A program made the translations under genes and the position numbers. A DNA stretch of 64,000 bases, taken from NCBI RefSeq assembly GCF_042677945.1, contig NZ_JBHUDN010000012.1; one strand, given 5' to 3'. Under the pieces are notes generated by a model. The model was not told the origin of the DNA. It searched no databases and worked only from the letters and a program-made list of their open reading frames with translations. The DNA is from Haloplanus litoreus (lineage in GTDB: Archaea; Halobacteriota; Halobacteria; Halobacteriales; Haloferacaceae). Below, piece after piece: positions 33,508-42,738 of this stretch; positions within the stretch are counted from its first letter, which is position 1; every line of letters starts with the position of its first letter.

Positions 33508-34677
33508 TCAGTCCTGCGGTGCCGCGTCGTCCTCGCTACCGTCGGGTGTCGCGTCGACATCCACACCGGGCAGACTCCCCGGATCCACCGCGTAAGGCTG
33601 GATGGGTCGTGCCTGCAGGAGTTCCGGCAACACCAGCCGCGTGAAGTGGACGATCAACACGAGAAGCATCGGTGCGAGGAAGATGCCGTACCAGCCGAAC
33701 AGCAGCGGACCGAAGGTGTACGCGATCATCAGGCTCCCGACGTGGAGGCTCCGGCCCGAGACGTAGGGTCGGAGCACGAGGTCCGGGATGGTGTCGACGA
33801 CGACGAACGAGACGAGGGCGAAGACGGCGACGAACCAGAGCGCGGTCGGATCGGTCAGGATGCCGAGTCCGGCGAGGTAGACGACCACCGGGACGTAGAC
33901 GAGTTTCATGCCGACGATGGGGATGAGGCTCGCGATGCCCGCGAGCAACCCGACGAGCGGAGCGGCGGGGATCCGCAGGCCGGTCGGGGCGTAGACGTTC
34001 AGGATGGAGTACGCGAGCACACCGATGCTCCCGGTCAGCACCGCGTTGAGGATGTTCCCGAAGAAGATACCTTTGAAATCCCGGTCGACGGCGCGGGCGT
34101 AGGACTCCAGGATGCCCCGGTCGTCGCCGAAGCGGCTCAGCGTCCACCGGGAGAGTCGCCCCCCGTCACGGAGCAGGTAGAAGGCAAGCGCGAGCATCAC
34201 GAACAGGTGGACGGCGCCGATGCCGAGGAAGGCCACCGTGTCGGCTGCCGAGCCGAGCGACGAGAGGAGCGACCGGAACCCCTCGGCGGAGAGATATCGC
34301 TCCGGATCGAGGGTGAGAAGCGTCGCCGGGTCGGCGATGCTGCCGAGCGTCTCCTCGTCGAGGAGTGGCCATCGTGTGGGATCGAACGCCCCGCTGTTGA
34401 CGTACTTCAGCAGTTCGTTGAGGGCGATGCTCAGGGCGTACACCACGAGCAAGAGCGCGGGGAGGGCGAGGGCGAACAGCGAGATCGCGGCCGCGAGGCT
34501 CGCGGGCCGGATCACCCGCCGCAGGCGGAGATAGATCGGCCGCGTGGCGTAGTAGATGAACACGCCGAAGACGAAGGTGCCGACGAAGGAGTAGACGACG
34601 TAGACGAGCGCGGCTCCGAGCGCGATGCCCAGGCTCCACCAGCCGAGCCGATAGCGGGACGGCCGAAACTCCGACAT
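33508..34677 (-). CDS. AI-2E family transporter (permease)
   Basis: This 389-residue polytopic protein has about eight membrane helices. Hallmarks are the N-terminal pair of helices (ALVYVVYSFVGTFVFGVFIYYATRP), the soluble segment before AFYLLRDGGRLSRW, the DRDFKGIFFGNILNAV motif, GLLAGIASLIPIVGMKLVYVP, and PLLFGWYGIFLAPMLLVL. The family includes TqsA and Na+/H+ antiporter relatives, so autoinducer-2 export should not be assumed. A poly-T TATA-like element lies about 29 bp upstream. Confidence 0.85.
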   Translation of the reverse strand: MSEFRPSRYRLGWWSLGIALGAALVYVVYSFVGTFVFGVFIYYATRPIYLRLRRVIRPASLAAAISLFALALPALLLVVYALSIALNELLKYVNSGAFDPTRWPLLDEETLGSIADPATLLTLDPERYLSAEGFRSLLSSLGSAADTVAFLGIGAVHLFVMLALAFYLLRDGGRLSRWTLSRFGDDRGILESYARAVDRDFKGIFFGNILNAVLTGSIGVLAYSILNVYAPTGLRIPAAPLVGLLAGIASLIPIVGMKLVYVPVVVYLAGLGILTDPTALWFVAVFALVSFVVVDTIPDLVLRPYVSGRSLHVGSLMIAYTFGPLLFGWYGIFLAPMLLVLIVHFTRLVLPELLQARPIQPYAVDPGSLPGVDVDATPDGSEDDAAPQD

Positions 34678-34751
34678 GGTGACGACACTCGCGGGCCGCA
34701 GTAAAAAAGCCCCCTGCGCCTCCGGACGGCGTCGGCCCGCTCATCGGGAGT

Positions 34752-34815
34752 GTTGTACCTGTTTACCGGTGGGTCGCCAGGACGGGTCGGCGACCCACCG
34801 GTACTGACGTACAAC
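34752..34815. repeat. Long perfect hairpin between fen1 and the AI-2E gene
   Basis: A 15-bp perfect inverted repeat, TACCGGTGGGTCGCC (34764-34778) and its complement at 34789-34803, encloses a 10-nt loop. An outer 7-bp stem GTTGTAC (34752-34758) / GTACAAC (34809-34815) is separated by 5-nt internal loops. It starts 8 bp after the fen1 stop codon on the minus strand, so it would form at the 3' end of the fen1 transcript. Confidence 0.75.
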
Positions 34816-34823
34816 GACCCGTC

Positions 34824-35804
34824 TCAGGTCCAGCGATCCAGTCCCGTCTGCACCTGCGCGTCCTCGATGCGCTCGAACCCGCGGGCCACCTCGTCGGCGT
34901 CGATGCCCCACTCCCCGACGACGTACTCCCGGGCGGCGTCGACGTCAGGGTCGATGTCGGTGTCGAGTTCGTACTCGTCGGTCACGGGCGGGTCACGGAA
35001 CAGCGCCCGCACCCGGTCGGCGTTCGCCACCTGCCAGCCCTCGGCCTCCAGAGCGCTCCAGAGGTCGCCGTGTTCCGTGATGGCCGCGAGCGCCGTCTTC
35101 GGCCCGACGCCGTCGACGCCCGGGTTGAAGTCCGTGCCACAGAGGATGGCCACGTCGATCAGTTGCTCCCAGCTGATCCCGTGTCGGTCGAGGGTCGCGT
35201 CCAGATCCATCAGCTCCGGAGTCCCCTTGCTCGTCAGTTGGCGGAGCGTCAGCGGCGCACCGAACAGCAGGGTGTCGTAGTCCTCGCTGCCCGCGTAGTC
35301 GACGTCGCCGCGGCGGGCCATGTGTGCCGCCTGTGCCTCGCCCTCGGCGGGGGCGTCGACGACCGGAACGTCGAGTAGCGCCAGCAGTTCACGGGTCGTC
35401 TGCAGAATCACGTCGGTGAGTCGTTGGGTTCGTGCTTCGAGGCGGGAAGCCTCGACGGCGTCGCCGCGTTCCTCGGCGGCCGCCAGTCGCTCCTCGGCGC
35501 GTTCTCGCTGCTCGCGGCGTTCCGCCACCTCGCCGTCCTTCAACTCCGTGACGCCGCCGTCGAAGACGAAGACGGGCGTCAGGTCGTGTTCGAAAAACTT
35601 GGGCAGTCCCTGGACGACGCCGACGAGATTCGCCACCTCCTCGCCCGCTGCGGTGGTGTACACCTCGTCGTTCGTCCACTTGACCGTCGTCGTGAGATAG
35701 CGATACAGCCAGTTGTGCGCGTCGACGGCGACGACGCTGTCGGCCACCTCGTCCCAGGCCACGTCCGAGAGGGCGGCCAGTTGCCGGAGGTCTGCGTTGC
35801 CCAT
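34824..35804 (-). CDS. fen: Flap endonuclease 1
   Basis: This 326-residue structure-specific nuclease removes 5' flaps in Okazaki-fragment maturation and repair. ATG 35802-35804 (MGNADLRQL) is the family start. The N-domain has VVAVDAHNWLYRYL and VFVFDGG, the I-domain has APAEGEAQAAHMARRGDVDYAGSEDYDTLLFG with the acidic metal ligands, and the H2TH part has TDFNPGVDGVGPKTAL. The C-terminus QTGLDRWT is a PCNA-binding PIP box variant. It lies 28 bp downstream of the GNAT gene. Confidence 0.95.
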   Translation of the reverse strand: MGNADLRQLAALSDVAWDEVADSVVAVDAHNWLYRYLTTTVKWTNDEVYTTAAGEEVANLVGVVQGLPKFFEHDLTPVFVFDGGVTELKDGEVAERREQRERAEERLAAAEERGDAVEASRLEARTQRLTDVILQTTRELLALLDVPVVDAPAEGEAQAAHMARRGDVDYAGSEDYDTLLFGAPLTLRQLTSKGTPELMDLDATLDRHGISWEQLIDVAILCGTDFNPGVDGVGPKTALAAITEHGDLWSALEAEGWQVANADRVRALFRDPPVTDEYELDTDIDPDVDAAREYVVGEWGIDADEVARGFERIEDAQVQTGLDRWT

Positions 35805-35832
35805 CAGGTAACCGTTACGCGGGCGCGGGCTT

Positions 35833-36501
35833 TCAACGTCCGGGTTCGCGGTCGTTTCCACCCGACTCGACCCGTTCGCGGGCGGCGTCGACCCCGGCCG
35901 GCCGGCTCACGACTGCCGGCGGACCGCTCTCGGTCCAGTCGTCGAGTCGGCCCGCCAGCCCCTCGGTCAGGTCGCGCCCACGGTATCGTTCCAGCCCCTC
36001 CCGGTACTGCGCTGGGGGGCGGTCCGCGGGGCGTGCCGCAGGGCGTTCACAGACGAGTTCGGCCAGCCCCGTCTCCGCCCCGGTGAAGGCGAAGCCGGCG
36101 CGGTACGCGGCCCGGTAGGCTGCGGGGTTGTTGACGGCGATGCGAACCCGGTCGTAGCCCCTCGCTGCGGCCCGGTCGACGACGACGGTCAGGAGCCGGG
36201 AACCGAGGCCGTTGCCCCGGCGATCCTCGCGGACGGTGACGTAGCGGACGACGAGACGGTCGCTCTCCGTGCGGTCGGCGCTGAACGACGCGGCCGCGAG
36301 GACGCCGTCGTCGAACTCGCCGTTTTCGACCCTCGACGGACTCCCCGAGGCGCACCGTTCCCCGCTTCCGTCCCCCGTCCGGTCGCGGACGACCGCCTTG
36401 CCCGTCGACCCGAGGACGAACTTGCCCGCGTAGGCGAAGCGGCGGTAGTCGAGGCGGAGCGTCGGGGCGTCCGGCGGCCACCCGAGGACGGCGTAGTCCA
36501 T
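35833..36501 (-). CDS. GNAT family N-acetyltransferase
   Basis: This 222-residue protein starts at ATG 36499-36501. The acetyl-CoA-binding motif is VTVREDRRGNGLGSRLL (R-x-x-G-x-G near residue 96), followed by AAARGYDRVRIAVNNPAAYRAAYRAGF. A poorly conserved C-terminal extension of about 70 residues is Arg/Asp-rich. The acceptor substrate is unknown. It is transcribed with fen1 (28-bp gap) and divergently from the methyltransferase gene. Confidence 0.8.
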   Translation of the reverse strand: MDYAVLGWPPDAPTLRLDYRRFAYAGKFVLGSTGKAVVRDRTGDGSGERCASGSPSRVENGEFDDGVLAAASFSADRTESDRLVVRYVTVREDRRGNGLGSRLLTVVVDRAAARGYDRVRIAVNNPAAYRAAYRAGFAFTGAETGLAELVCERPAARPADRPPAQYREGLERYRGRDLTEGLAGRLDDWTESGPPAVVSRPAGVDAARERVESGGNDREPGR

Positions 36502-36558
36502 GCGTTCCCTTCGCGTGTGGCCCCGAAACCTTTGGCGCTCGGCGATCGACTCGTGGGT

Positions 36559-37164
36559 ATGCACGGCCCCGGCGACGTCCGCTTCTTCGACCGCATCGCG
36601 CGTCTCTACGACCGGTTCGCACCGAAGACGGACCCGGAACCGCTCTGGACCGGCCTGGCGCGGGCGGATCGCCCCGTCGAACGGGTGCTGGATCTGGCGG
36701 GGGGTACCGGGCGGGCCGCACGGGCGGTGACCGCGCCGGGACGTCCCGGGTGGCGTGCCCCGGAGGCCGTCGTCGTCGACGCCTCGGGACCGATGCTCCG
36801 GCGGGCCGCCGAGCGCGGAACGGCGGCGGTGCGCGGGGACGCGGGGCGGCTCCCCCTCCGAGATCGGGACGCCGACGCCGTCGTCGTCCTCGACGCCCTG
36901 CATCACCTCCCCGACCCGGCGGCCGCGCTCGCGGAGGCGGCGCGGGTCCTCCGTCCGGACGGGGTCCTCGTCGTCCGGGAGTACGATCCGGGGACGCTTC
37001 GGGGGCGGGCGCTGGTCGCGGCGGAGCGACTCGTCGGCTTCGACTCGACGTTCCGTGATCCCGACGCGACGGCGAGCGCCGTCGCGGACGCCGGCCTGAC
37101 TCCCTCGGTCCTCGACCGTGGGTTCGCGTTCACGGTCCTCGGGAAGAAACGAGGGAGCCATTAG
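36559..37164 (+). CDS. Class I SAM-dependent methyltransferase
   Basis: This 201-residue Rossmann-fold enzyme starts at ATG 36559; a GTG at 36517 is possible. Motif I is VLDLAGGTGRAAR (residues 43-55), motif II VVVDASGPMLRRA, and motif IV DAVVVLDALHHLPDPAAAL. It resembles UbiE/Methyltransf_11 proteins, which often methylate quinones or small molecules. No quinone biosynthesis genes are adjacent. Confidence 0.82.
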   Translation: MHGPGDVRFFDRIARLYDRFAPKTDPEPLWTGLARADRPVERVLDLAGGTGRAARAVTAPGRPGWRAPEAVVVDASGPMLRRAAERGTAAVRGDAGRLPLRDRDADAVVVLDALHHLPDPAAALAEAARVLRPDGVLVVREYDPGTLRGRALVAAERLVGFDSTFRDPDATASAVADAGLTPSVLDRGFAFTVLGKKRGSH

Positions 37165-37185
37165 GCCGCAGTCAAAAGCGCGGGT

Positions 37186-37605
37186 ATGGCAAACGCAGTC
37201 GCTGCCTTCTTCGACCGCCGTCTCGACGGCCGTGCGACGCCACTCGCGGTCGGCGACCTGATCGTCGTCGCGATTCTCTTCAGCGCGGGTACGGTCCACC
37301 ACAACGGCCTCGGTATCGTCACCACGAACCCCGGCTATCTCCTCGCGACCATCGCGCCGTTTCTGATCGGCTGGATCGTCGCCGCTCCGCTGCTCGGCGC
37401 CTACGCGCCCGGCGCCGCGGAGTCGGCGAAAGCCGCCGTACCGCTCGCACTTCGGGCGTGGTTGGTCGCGGACGCCATCGCGCTGGGTATCCGGGCGACG
37501 CCGTTCGTCCACGGCGGGATCCAGTTGTCGTTCGTCGTCATCTCCCTCGTCGTCGGCTTCGTCGGCCTCGCGCTCTGGCGGACGGCCTTCTTCAAGCTCC
37601 GGTAG
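37186..37605 (+). CDS. DUF3054 family membrane protein
   Basis: This 139-residue protein has four membrane helices and the DUF3054 pattern (LAVGDLIVVAILFSAGTVHHNG, PFLIGWIVAAPLLGAY, ALRAWLVADAIALGIRATPF, VVGFVGLALWRTAFF). Function is unknown; relatives occur in haloarchaea and actinobacteria. The start lies 21 bp after the methyltransferase stop, so they are probably cotranscribed. Confidence 0.85.
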   Translation: MANAVAAFFDRRLDGRATPLAVGDLIVVAILFSAGTVHHNGLGIVTTNPGYLLATIAPFLIGWIVAAPLLGAYAPGAAESAKAAVPLALRAWLVADAIALGIRATPFVHGGIQLSFVVISLVVGFVGLALWRTAFFKLR

Positions 37606-37611
37606 TCGGCG

Positions 37612-38898
37612 TCAGCCCCGCCGGACGAGATAGAGCGCCGCAGTCGACGCGACGACGGCAAAGCCCGCGAGAACGAGAAACAGGGTACCGGCGTCGGCGT
37701 AGGTGAGCACGCCGCCGGCGACGGCGCCGCCGAGCGCCCCGATGCCGAACGAGCCGAGATACGTGTAGCCGTAGGAGAGACCGCGCGTGCCGGCGGGCGA
37801 GTAGTCGGCGACGGTCGCCTGATAGAGCGGCTGTGCGGTGAACAGCGTGGCGCCGAACAGCGCCCCGAAGACGAGCAGGGGGACGATGCCGAGCGACGCA
37901 ACCGGCAGGAAGGCGAGCGCCAAGACGGCGAGGAGGGCGAAGACGGCCGCGATGCCGTACTCGGCCGGGAATCGGTCGGTGAGTTTCCCGCCGAGATACT
38001 GCCCGGCGACGCCGACGAGCAACAGTCCGGCGTAGAAGTACCGCTCCGGCCGGAGCGTGCGGCCGCCCGTCTCCACCCCGGGAACGAACGCGGAGAGGGG
38101 CACGGGTTCGAAGCCGGGCAGTCCCTCGAGCAGGTTCGGCAGGAAGGTCAACACTCCGCGGTAGAACAGGCCGTTCGCCATGACGATGACGAAGACGACG
38201 ACGAAGGCGCCGGCAAAGAGCGTCTTCGACTCGGTGACGAACTCCGCCAGCGAGTCGACACCCCCTTCGGAGCGGGCGTCGACACCGCCGTCCGCACCAA
38301 TCGCGTCGACGGCGGCCGTCTCGTCGAACTCCGCGCGAACCGCGTAGAGGCCGGCGACGACGGCGGGTACCGCGAGCACCGTCGCCACCGTCGTCCAGTC
38401 GAAGACGAGGAGGAGGACGGCGGTCAGGAGGGGACCGAGGCCGATGCCGACGTTGCCGGCCACGCCGTGGTAGGCGAAGCCGGTCCCGCGTTCGGTGACG
38501 CCCTTGCTGATGAGAGTCAGGCCGGCGGGGTGGTAGACGCTCGCGGCGACGCCCCACAGCAGGAGGGCGAACGTCACGAAGAGCAGGTCGGGAGCGACGC
38601 CGAGGAGGAAAAAGGAACCGCCCATGCCGAACAGGCAGGCCGCGATGAGCCGTCGGGAACCGAGGCGGTCCACGAGGACACCGCCCGGAAGCGCGCCGAG
38701 TCCGAACAGGCCGTACCCCGCGGTGACGAGCAGTCCGAGGGTGGCCTGCGTGACGCCGAACTCCAGTCCCGCGACGCCGATCACGTCGAACTCGGCGAGC
38801 CAGATGGAGACGAAGATGGGAATGGAGAGTTCGTAGGTGTGGACCATCCCGTGTGCCACCATCAGTAATCCCACAATCGACCGGTCGTTCCCGTTCAC
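37612..38898 (-). CDS. MFS transporter
   Basis: This 428-residue permease has 12 predicted membrane helices and a central cytoplasmic loop of about 40 acidic residues (residues 200-245). The conserved loop GALPGGVLVDRLGSRRLIA between helices 2 and 3 is the MFS signature; the C-half counterpart is GQYLGGKLTDRFPAEYGIA. The start is GTG 38896-38898 with a TATA-like AATTAAG at 38923-38929. The substrate cannot be inferred. It is convergent with the DUF3054 gene. Confidence 0.88.
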   Translation of the reverse strand: MNGNDRSIVGLLMVAHGMVHTYELSIPIFVSIWLAEFDVIGVAGLEFGVTQATLGLLVTAGYGLFGLGALPGGVLVDRLGSRRLIAACLFGMGGSFFLLGVAPDLLFVTFALLLWGVAASVYHPAGLTLISKGVTERGTGFAYHGVAGNVGIGLGPLLTAVLLLVFDWTTVATVLAVPAVVAGLYAVRAEFDETAAVDAIGADGGVDARSEGGVDSLAEFVTESKTLFAGAFVVVFVIVMANGLFYRGVLTFLPNLLEGLPGFEPVPLSAFVPGVETGGRTLRPERYFYAGLLLVGVAGQYLGGKLTDRFPAEYGIAAVFALLAVLALAFLPVASLGIVPLLVFGALFGATLFTAQPLYQATVADYSPAGTRGLSYGYTYLGSFGIGALGGAVAGGVLTYADAGTLFLVLAGFAVVASTAALYLVRRG

Positions 38899-38922
38899 GG
38901 GTGGGCAAACGACGCCTACCGA

Positions 38923-38929
38923 CTTAATT
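38923..38929 (-). promoter_or_regulatory. TATA box of MFS gene
   Basis: AATTAAG on the minus strand is centred 28 bp before the GTG start. Confidence 0.5.
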
Positions 38930-39097
38930 CCTACTAGGATTTCGAATGAAACATAATAATCGTCGGTGTGGGTACGCTCTCGTCTTCGGCCACCTATAAC
39001 TTATGGAGTGGTTTTTTCGAAGTGTCATCTGGGATTGTCTCTGCCTACGCGAAAGAACTATGTTACTGCCATCGATATTATCGTGTGGATGGTTCCC

Positions 39098-39328
39098 ATG
39101 ACAAGCTACTACGACTACGTTCTCGGCCTCGTTCCGGTCACCCTCGTGGGCATCACCGCGGTTCTCGGTGCCGTCGGCGTCGCCTATCTGACGGCGGTGT
39201 CGGCCGGCGCGGGTGCGGCCGCCCTCGTCGTGGGCCACGCGCTGTTCGTCAACAGTCCCGTTCCCACCCCAGTCGAGGAAGTGCCGACGCAGTCGGCGAC
39301 AGACCACGGCCCGGTCAACGCCGACTGA
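39098..39328 (+). CDS. Small two-helix membrane protein
   Basis: This 76-residue protein begins MTSYYDYVLGLVPVTLVG and has two membrane helices (about 9-32 and 34-52), then a Pro/Thr-rich polar tail. An ATG three codons earlier (39089) is an alternative start. AT-rich GATATTATC at about 39074-39082 may be the promoter. Small haloarchaeal membrane proteins of this size are common; function unknown. Confidence 0.6.
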   Translation: MTSYYDYVLGLVPVTLVGITAVLGAVGVAYLTAVSAGAGAAALVVGHALFVNSPVPTPVEEVPTQSATDHGPVNAD

Positions 39329-39481
39329 GTCGGATCCTCGCCACCGGTTCCCGGCAGTCGCCGACCACGGGGGTGGCGACCGCCGGACAACGGTCCGTCC
39401 GAGTGGGCGGTCCGGCTCACCCCTCCGTGCTCCGGACTCCGCGGCCAATAGTATAACTGCCCGCCGCCCGCACTGGTGGGT

Positions 39482-40483
39482 ATGACCGATACGTTGTTTC
39501 TGTCGAGTGAGGACGTCGCGGGGCTAGCGACTCCGGCCGAGTACGTCGACGCCGTGCGCGAGGGGTACCGCCAGCGCGGCGAGGGGGCGCCCGCCGAACC
39601 CCGGACGGCGTTGTACAACGACGAGCCACCGGGGCTGTTCACCTCCTACGCCGCCGTCCTCCCCGACACCGGGGCGATGGGCGGGTACATGTACAGCGCC
39701 GGCTTCGGCGCGGGCGACGCCTGGTTCGTCACGCCGCTGTTCGACGCCGAGTCGGGCGAACCGCTCGCCCTCGTCGACGGCGCGAGCATGAACCCGTTCA
39801 AGACCGGCGCGGCGGGGGCCGTCGGCGTCGACGCCCTCGCACGACCGGACGCTTCGGCGGTGGCCGTCCTCGGCTCCGGGGCACAGGCCCGCGGCCAGTT
39901 GCGCGCCGTCGACGCCGTCCGCGATCTCGAGACCGTGTGGGTGTACTCACCCACCAAGTCCAGCCGCGAGGCCTTCGCCGGCGAGATGGACCGGTACCTC
40001 GACGGCAGCGTCGCCGCCGTCTCCTCCAGCGCCGCCGCCGTCGAGGGGGCGGACGTGGTGATCACCGCCACCAACGCCTCGGAACCGGTGTTCGACGGCG
40101 ACCTGCTGGATCCCGGCACCCACGTCACCGCCATGGGGCAGTACCACCCGAAGAAACGCGAACTCGACGACACCACGGTCGCTCGGGCGACCTACGTGGT
40201 CGACCTCCGTGCGCGACTCGCGCAGGACGCCGGATCGTACATGGGCGCCGTCGAGTCCGGCGCGATCGGGGCGGATCACTGTCACGCCGAACTCGGCGAC
40301 GTCGTCGCCGGCGAAACGGTGGGCCGCACCGACGACGAGGAGATCACCGTCTTCGACAGCGGCGGCACGGGAATCGAGACGACGGCCGCGGCCGCGATGC
40401 TCTACGAGAAGGCACGGGCGGCCGACCTCGGCCAGCAGCTCTCCCTGTCCCCGGCCAGCGAGGCGCTGACGGGGCGGGAGTAG
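39482..40483 (+). CDS. Ornithine cyclodeaminase / mu-crystallin family protein
   Basis: This 333-residue NAD(P)-dependent enzyme has a substrate Lys in ASMNPFKTGAAGAV and the dinucleotide motif VAVLGSGAQARGQLRAV near residue 125. DVVITATNASEPVF and VTAMGQYHPKKREL continue the fold. Family members include ornithine cyclodeaminase, alanine dehydrogenase and ketimine reductase, so the exact reaction is open. ATG 39482 is the family-consistent start, six bases inside the open frame. Confidence 0.85.
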   Translation: MTDTLFLSSEDVAGLATPAEYVDAVREGYRQRGEGAPAEPRTALYNDEPPGLFTSYAAVLPDTGAMGGYMYSAGFGAGDAWFVTPLFDAESGEPLALVDGASMNPFKTGAAGAVGVDALARPDASAVAVLGSGAQARGQLRAVDAVRDLETVWVYSPTKSSREAFAGEMDRYLDGSVAAVSSSAAAVEGADVVITATNASEPVFDGDLLDPGTHVTAMGQYHPKKRELDDTTVARATYVVDLRARLAQDAGSYMGAVESGAIGADHCHAELGDVVAGETVGRTDDEEITVFDSGGTGIETTAAAAMLYEKARAADLGQQLSLSPASEALTGRE

Positions 40484-40657
40484 TCAGCGCGGACGGGCCA
40501 GTGCGCCGCCCACGCCGACACAGACGAGTCCCGCGACGCCGAGCGGGATCACGGCATCGGCGCCGACGACACCCGCGACGAGTGCGGCGGCGCCGCCGAC
40601 GAAGACGAGGCAGGCGAGCGCGACGAACGCCTGGCCGACGACCTGGGTGCGTGACAT
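40484..40657 (-). CDS. 57-residue membrane micro-protein downstream of pelA
   Basis: Reading the minus strand from ATG 40655-40657 gives MSRTQVVGQAFVALACLVFV, then a Gly/Ala/Val-rich stretch, ending GGALARPR. Two membrane helices are predicted (residues 7-29 and 35-53). It begins three bases after the pelA stop codon, so it is almost certainly cotranscribed with pelA. Codon third positions are nearly all G/C. Function unknown. Confidence 0.6.
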   Translation of the reverse strand: MSRTQVVGQAFVALACLVFVGGAAALVAGVVGADAVIPLGVAGLVCVGVGGALARPR

Positions 40658-40660
40658 TCG

Positions 40661-41728
40661 CTACTCCAGGCGATACCGCAACAGCGCCGCGATTCCGCCG
40701 AGGTTCTTCAGTCGCTGCCCGGGTTCGAACTCGCCGGAGAAGACGACGACGTCGCCGCCCTGTCGCTCGACCGACGTGATGATCTCGTCGGCGTCGACGT
40801 CCCACTCCCCGCGCCCCTGTCGTTCCTCGCGCAGTCGGTCGTCGAGGACGAGAAGCGTCTCGACTGCACCGTACTCGGCGGCTTCGGCCACCGCTTCCGG
40901 GCCGTACGTCGCCTTCTCGCCCGTGGCCATCCGCTCGGTCAGTTCGTCGATGAGTTCCGCCTCGCGGGCGATGCGCGTCTCGTCCTGTACGTCCGCCACC
41001 GCCCCGCGTTTCAGCACCTCGTGGACGCCTCGGTCGCCGACGCCCGACGTGTCGACGGTGGTCGTCTTCTCGGCCACTTCGGGGAACTCGTCGTCGAAGT
41101 GGTCCAGCGCGTCGCTTTTGGTGAACCCCGGGCCGGCGAGAATGATCGCGTCGGGGTCGAGGTGGCCGAGCGCCTCGCCCAGTTCGTGGAAGAGCTCCGA
41201 CCGCGGCCGGGCGTACTCCCCCTTGCCGGTCGGGCGGGTGAAGGAGGCGTACTCCTCGGTGCCGTACTGGGCGACGGTGTGTACGTGTGCTTCCCCCTCC
41301 TCGACGGTCGCGATGGCCACGTCGGGGTTCTCGGCCGCCGCCTCGGCCTCCTCGATGCGCTCCATCTGGTCCGGCTTGAACCGCTTCTCGATGGTCAGTT
41401 CGTCGTGTTCCTCGACGTTGAGCGTGTGGTGGTGGCCGAGCTGGTCCTCGCGAGAACAGCCGACGATGACGCCGCTCACCCGCAGGCGGTTGGCGAAGCG
41501 AGCGAACTCCACGTCCTCTACCTCCACCGTGACGTGGATGTGTTCGCGCTCGCCACCGGTGTCGCGCATCTGGTCGTCGTCGCGCTGGATGCGCCGACTC
41601 GTGTCGCCTTCCACTTCGTCGCCGGGTTCGAGGACGTAAGACAGGTGCCAGAGGTCGTCGACGTTCTCGGGGACGACGGTCAGCCGCGTACGCCCCTCCT
41701 CGCCGCGACCACGGCTCTGGATTCGCAT
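40661..41728 (-). CDS. pelA: Pelota (Dom34) ribosome-rescue factor
   Basis: This 355-residue protein has three domains: the Sm-like N-domain (1-130; VPENVDDLWHLSYVLEPGDEV; SGVIVGCSREDQLGHHHTLNV), the eRF1-like central domain (130-255; VDTSGVGDRGVHEVLKRG), and the eL30-like C-domain (ETLLVLDDRLRE). The GGQ motif of termination factors is absent, as expected for Pelota. With its GTPase partner (aEF1A in archaea) it dissociates stalled ribosomes. rqcH, another rescue factor, lies 1 kb upstream on the same strand. Confidence 0.95.
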   Translation of the reverse strand: MRIQSRGRGEEGRTRLTVVPENVDDLWHLSYVLEPGDEVEGDTSRRIQRDDDQMRDTGGEREHIHVTVEVEDVEFARFANRLRVSGVIVGCSREDQLGHHHTLNVEEHDELTIEKRFKPDQMERIEEAEAAAENPDVAIATVEEGEAHVHTVAQYGTEEYASFTRPTGKGEYARPRSELFHELGEALGHLDPDAIILAGPGFTKSDALDHFDDEFPEVAEKTTTVDTSGVGDRGVHEVLKRGAVADVQDETRIAREAELIDELTERMATGEKATYGPEAVAEAAEYGAVETLLVLDDRLREERQGRGEWDVDADEIITSVERQGGDVVVFSGEFEPGQRLKNLGGIAALLRYRLE

Positions 41729-41813
41729 ACTGGAGCGTCGCCGTCCACGGCCACATACCTTGCCATTCGACTTCGCTCCCCGCCGAAAAGTCCGTGTCGC
41801 CCCGCCCTCCCAC

Positions 41814-42518
41814 TCAGACCGCGGGCCGCTCCGCGCCCGTCTCGCCGTCGTCGTCGTGGAGGTCCAGCCCGCGGATGTCGCCCCACGCGTGACCGACGAT
41901 GTAGTACGCCGCGGCCATCGCGTAGAAGCTCACGAACGCCCCGACGAACGTGCCGACCAGCGGCACGACGCTCAGCAGGCCCGTGACGACCCCCGCCCCG
42001 AAGACGACGACGAAGCCCAGCAGCCACGCCGTGGCGTAGGTGCCCGAGGTGAGGACCGGGCGCAGGTCGCCGACGGCGAAGCCCGCGCTCAGCCGGCCCC
42101 GTTCGGCGTAGTTCGCCACCGCCGCGGGGACGATATACGCCGCCAGCAGACCGAGCACGAGCGCCAGCAGGCCGCCGACGAGCACCACCCCACCCACGAG
42201 CAGGCCGCTCCGGGGGCCGGGGCCGGCGACGAGGCCAGCGAACACGGCCGTCACCGCCAGCAACACTGCCGGCAGAATCCCGTAGCCGAGGACGATGGCG
42301 AGTGCGCGGACGCCGTCGCCCGCGAGGTCACCCCAGTCGTCGAACTGCGGCGGCGCGTCGTCGCCGTGCATCGTCGCCCGCAGGACGCGGACGAGATAGC
42401 CCGCCACGAAGACCACGGGGACGAGCAGGAACCCGAAGAACGTCAGGAGGCCGCCGATCAGGACCGTCGTTACCCAGTCGTCGCTCGTGCGTAGGTAGGT
42501 GAGTGATTCGTTGATCAT
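41814..42518 (-). CDS. DUF4013 family membrane protein (between pelA and rqcH)
   Basis: This 234-residue paralogue of the protein at 23773-24468 has DDWVTTVLIGGLLTFFGFLLVP, the FDDWGDLAGDGVRALAI loop and five or six helices. The start is ATG 42516-42518, with a TATA-like TTATATG at about 42557-42563. Its place inside the pelA-rqcH stretch need not mean a role in translation, since it appears to have its own promoter. Confidence 0.82.
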   Translation of the reverse strand: MINESLTYLRTSDDWVTTVLIGGLLTFFGFLLVPVVFVAGYLVRVLRATMHGDDAPPQFDDWGDLAGDGVRALAIVLGYGILPAVLLAVTAVFAGLVAGPGPRSGLLVGGVVLVGGLLALVLGLLAAYIVPAAVANYAERGRLSAGFAVGDLRPVLTSGTYATAWLLGFVVVFGAGVVTGLLSVVPLVGTFVGAFVSFYAMAAAYYIVGHAWGDIRGLDLHDDDGETGAERPAV

Positions 42519-42738
42519 GGTAGCGAGCAGGACGGACCGATCCGCAGTTGCTCGAACATATAATGTGGCTGATGGTATTAAAGATATCCGGTTGACAGTC
42601 GCTCGCATCCCCACGGTGTCGCCGGAGCGGTCGGCTCACCGCGTCGGGACGTCTCGCAACGCCTCCCGATGCGTCCACCGTTTCCCGTCGCTATCGCCCC
42701 GATCTCGGCTGTTCCCGATGGTCGGTCCTCGGACGGCG

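Noticed and set aside
33322..34704. 460-codon plus-strand frame antisense to the AI-2E permease
   Set aside because: The His/Glu/Gly-rich sequence mirrors the permease; the permease frame has clear membrane helices and family motifs.
38966..39097. N-terminal extension of the small membrane protein at 39098
   Set aside because: The frame stays open upstream, but this stretch is AT-rich, contains promoter-like sequence and reads without membrane-protein character; the internal ATG is the better start.
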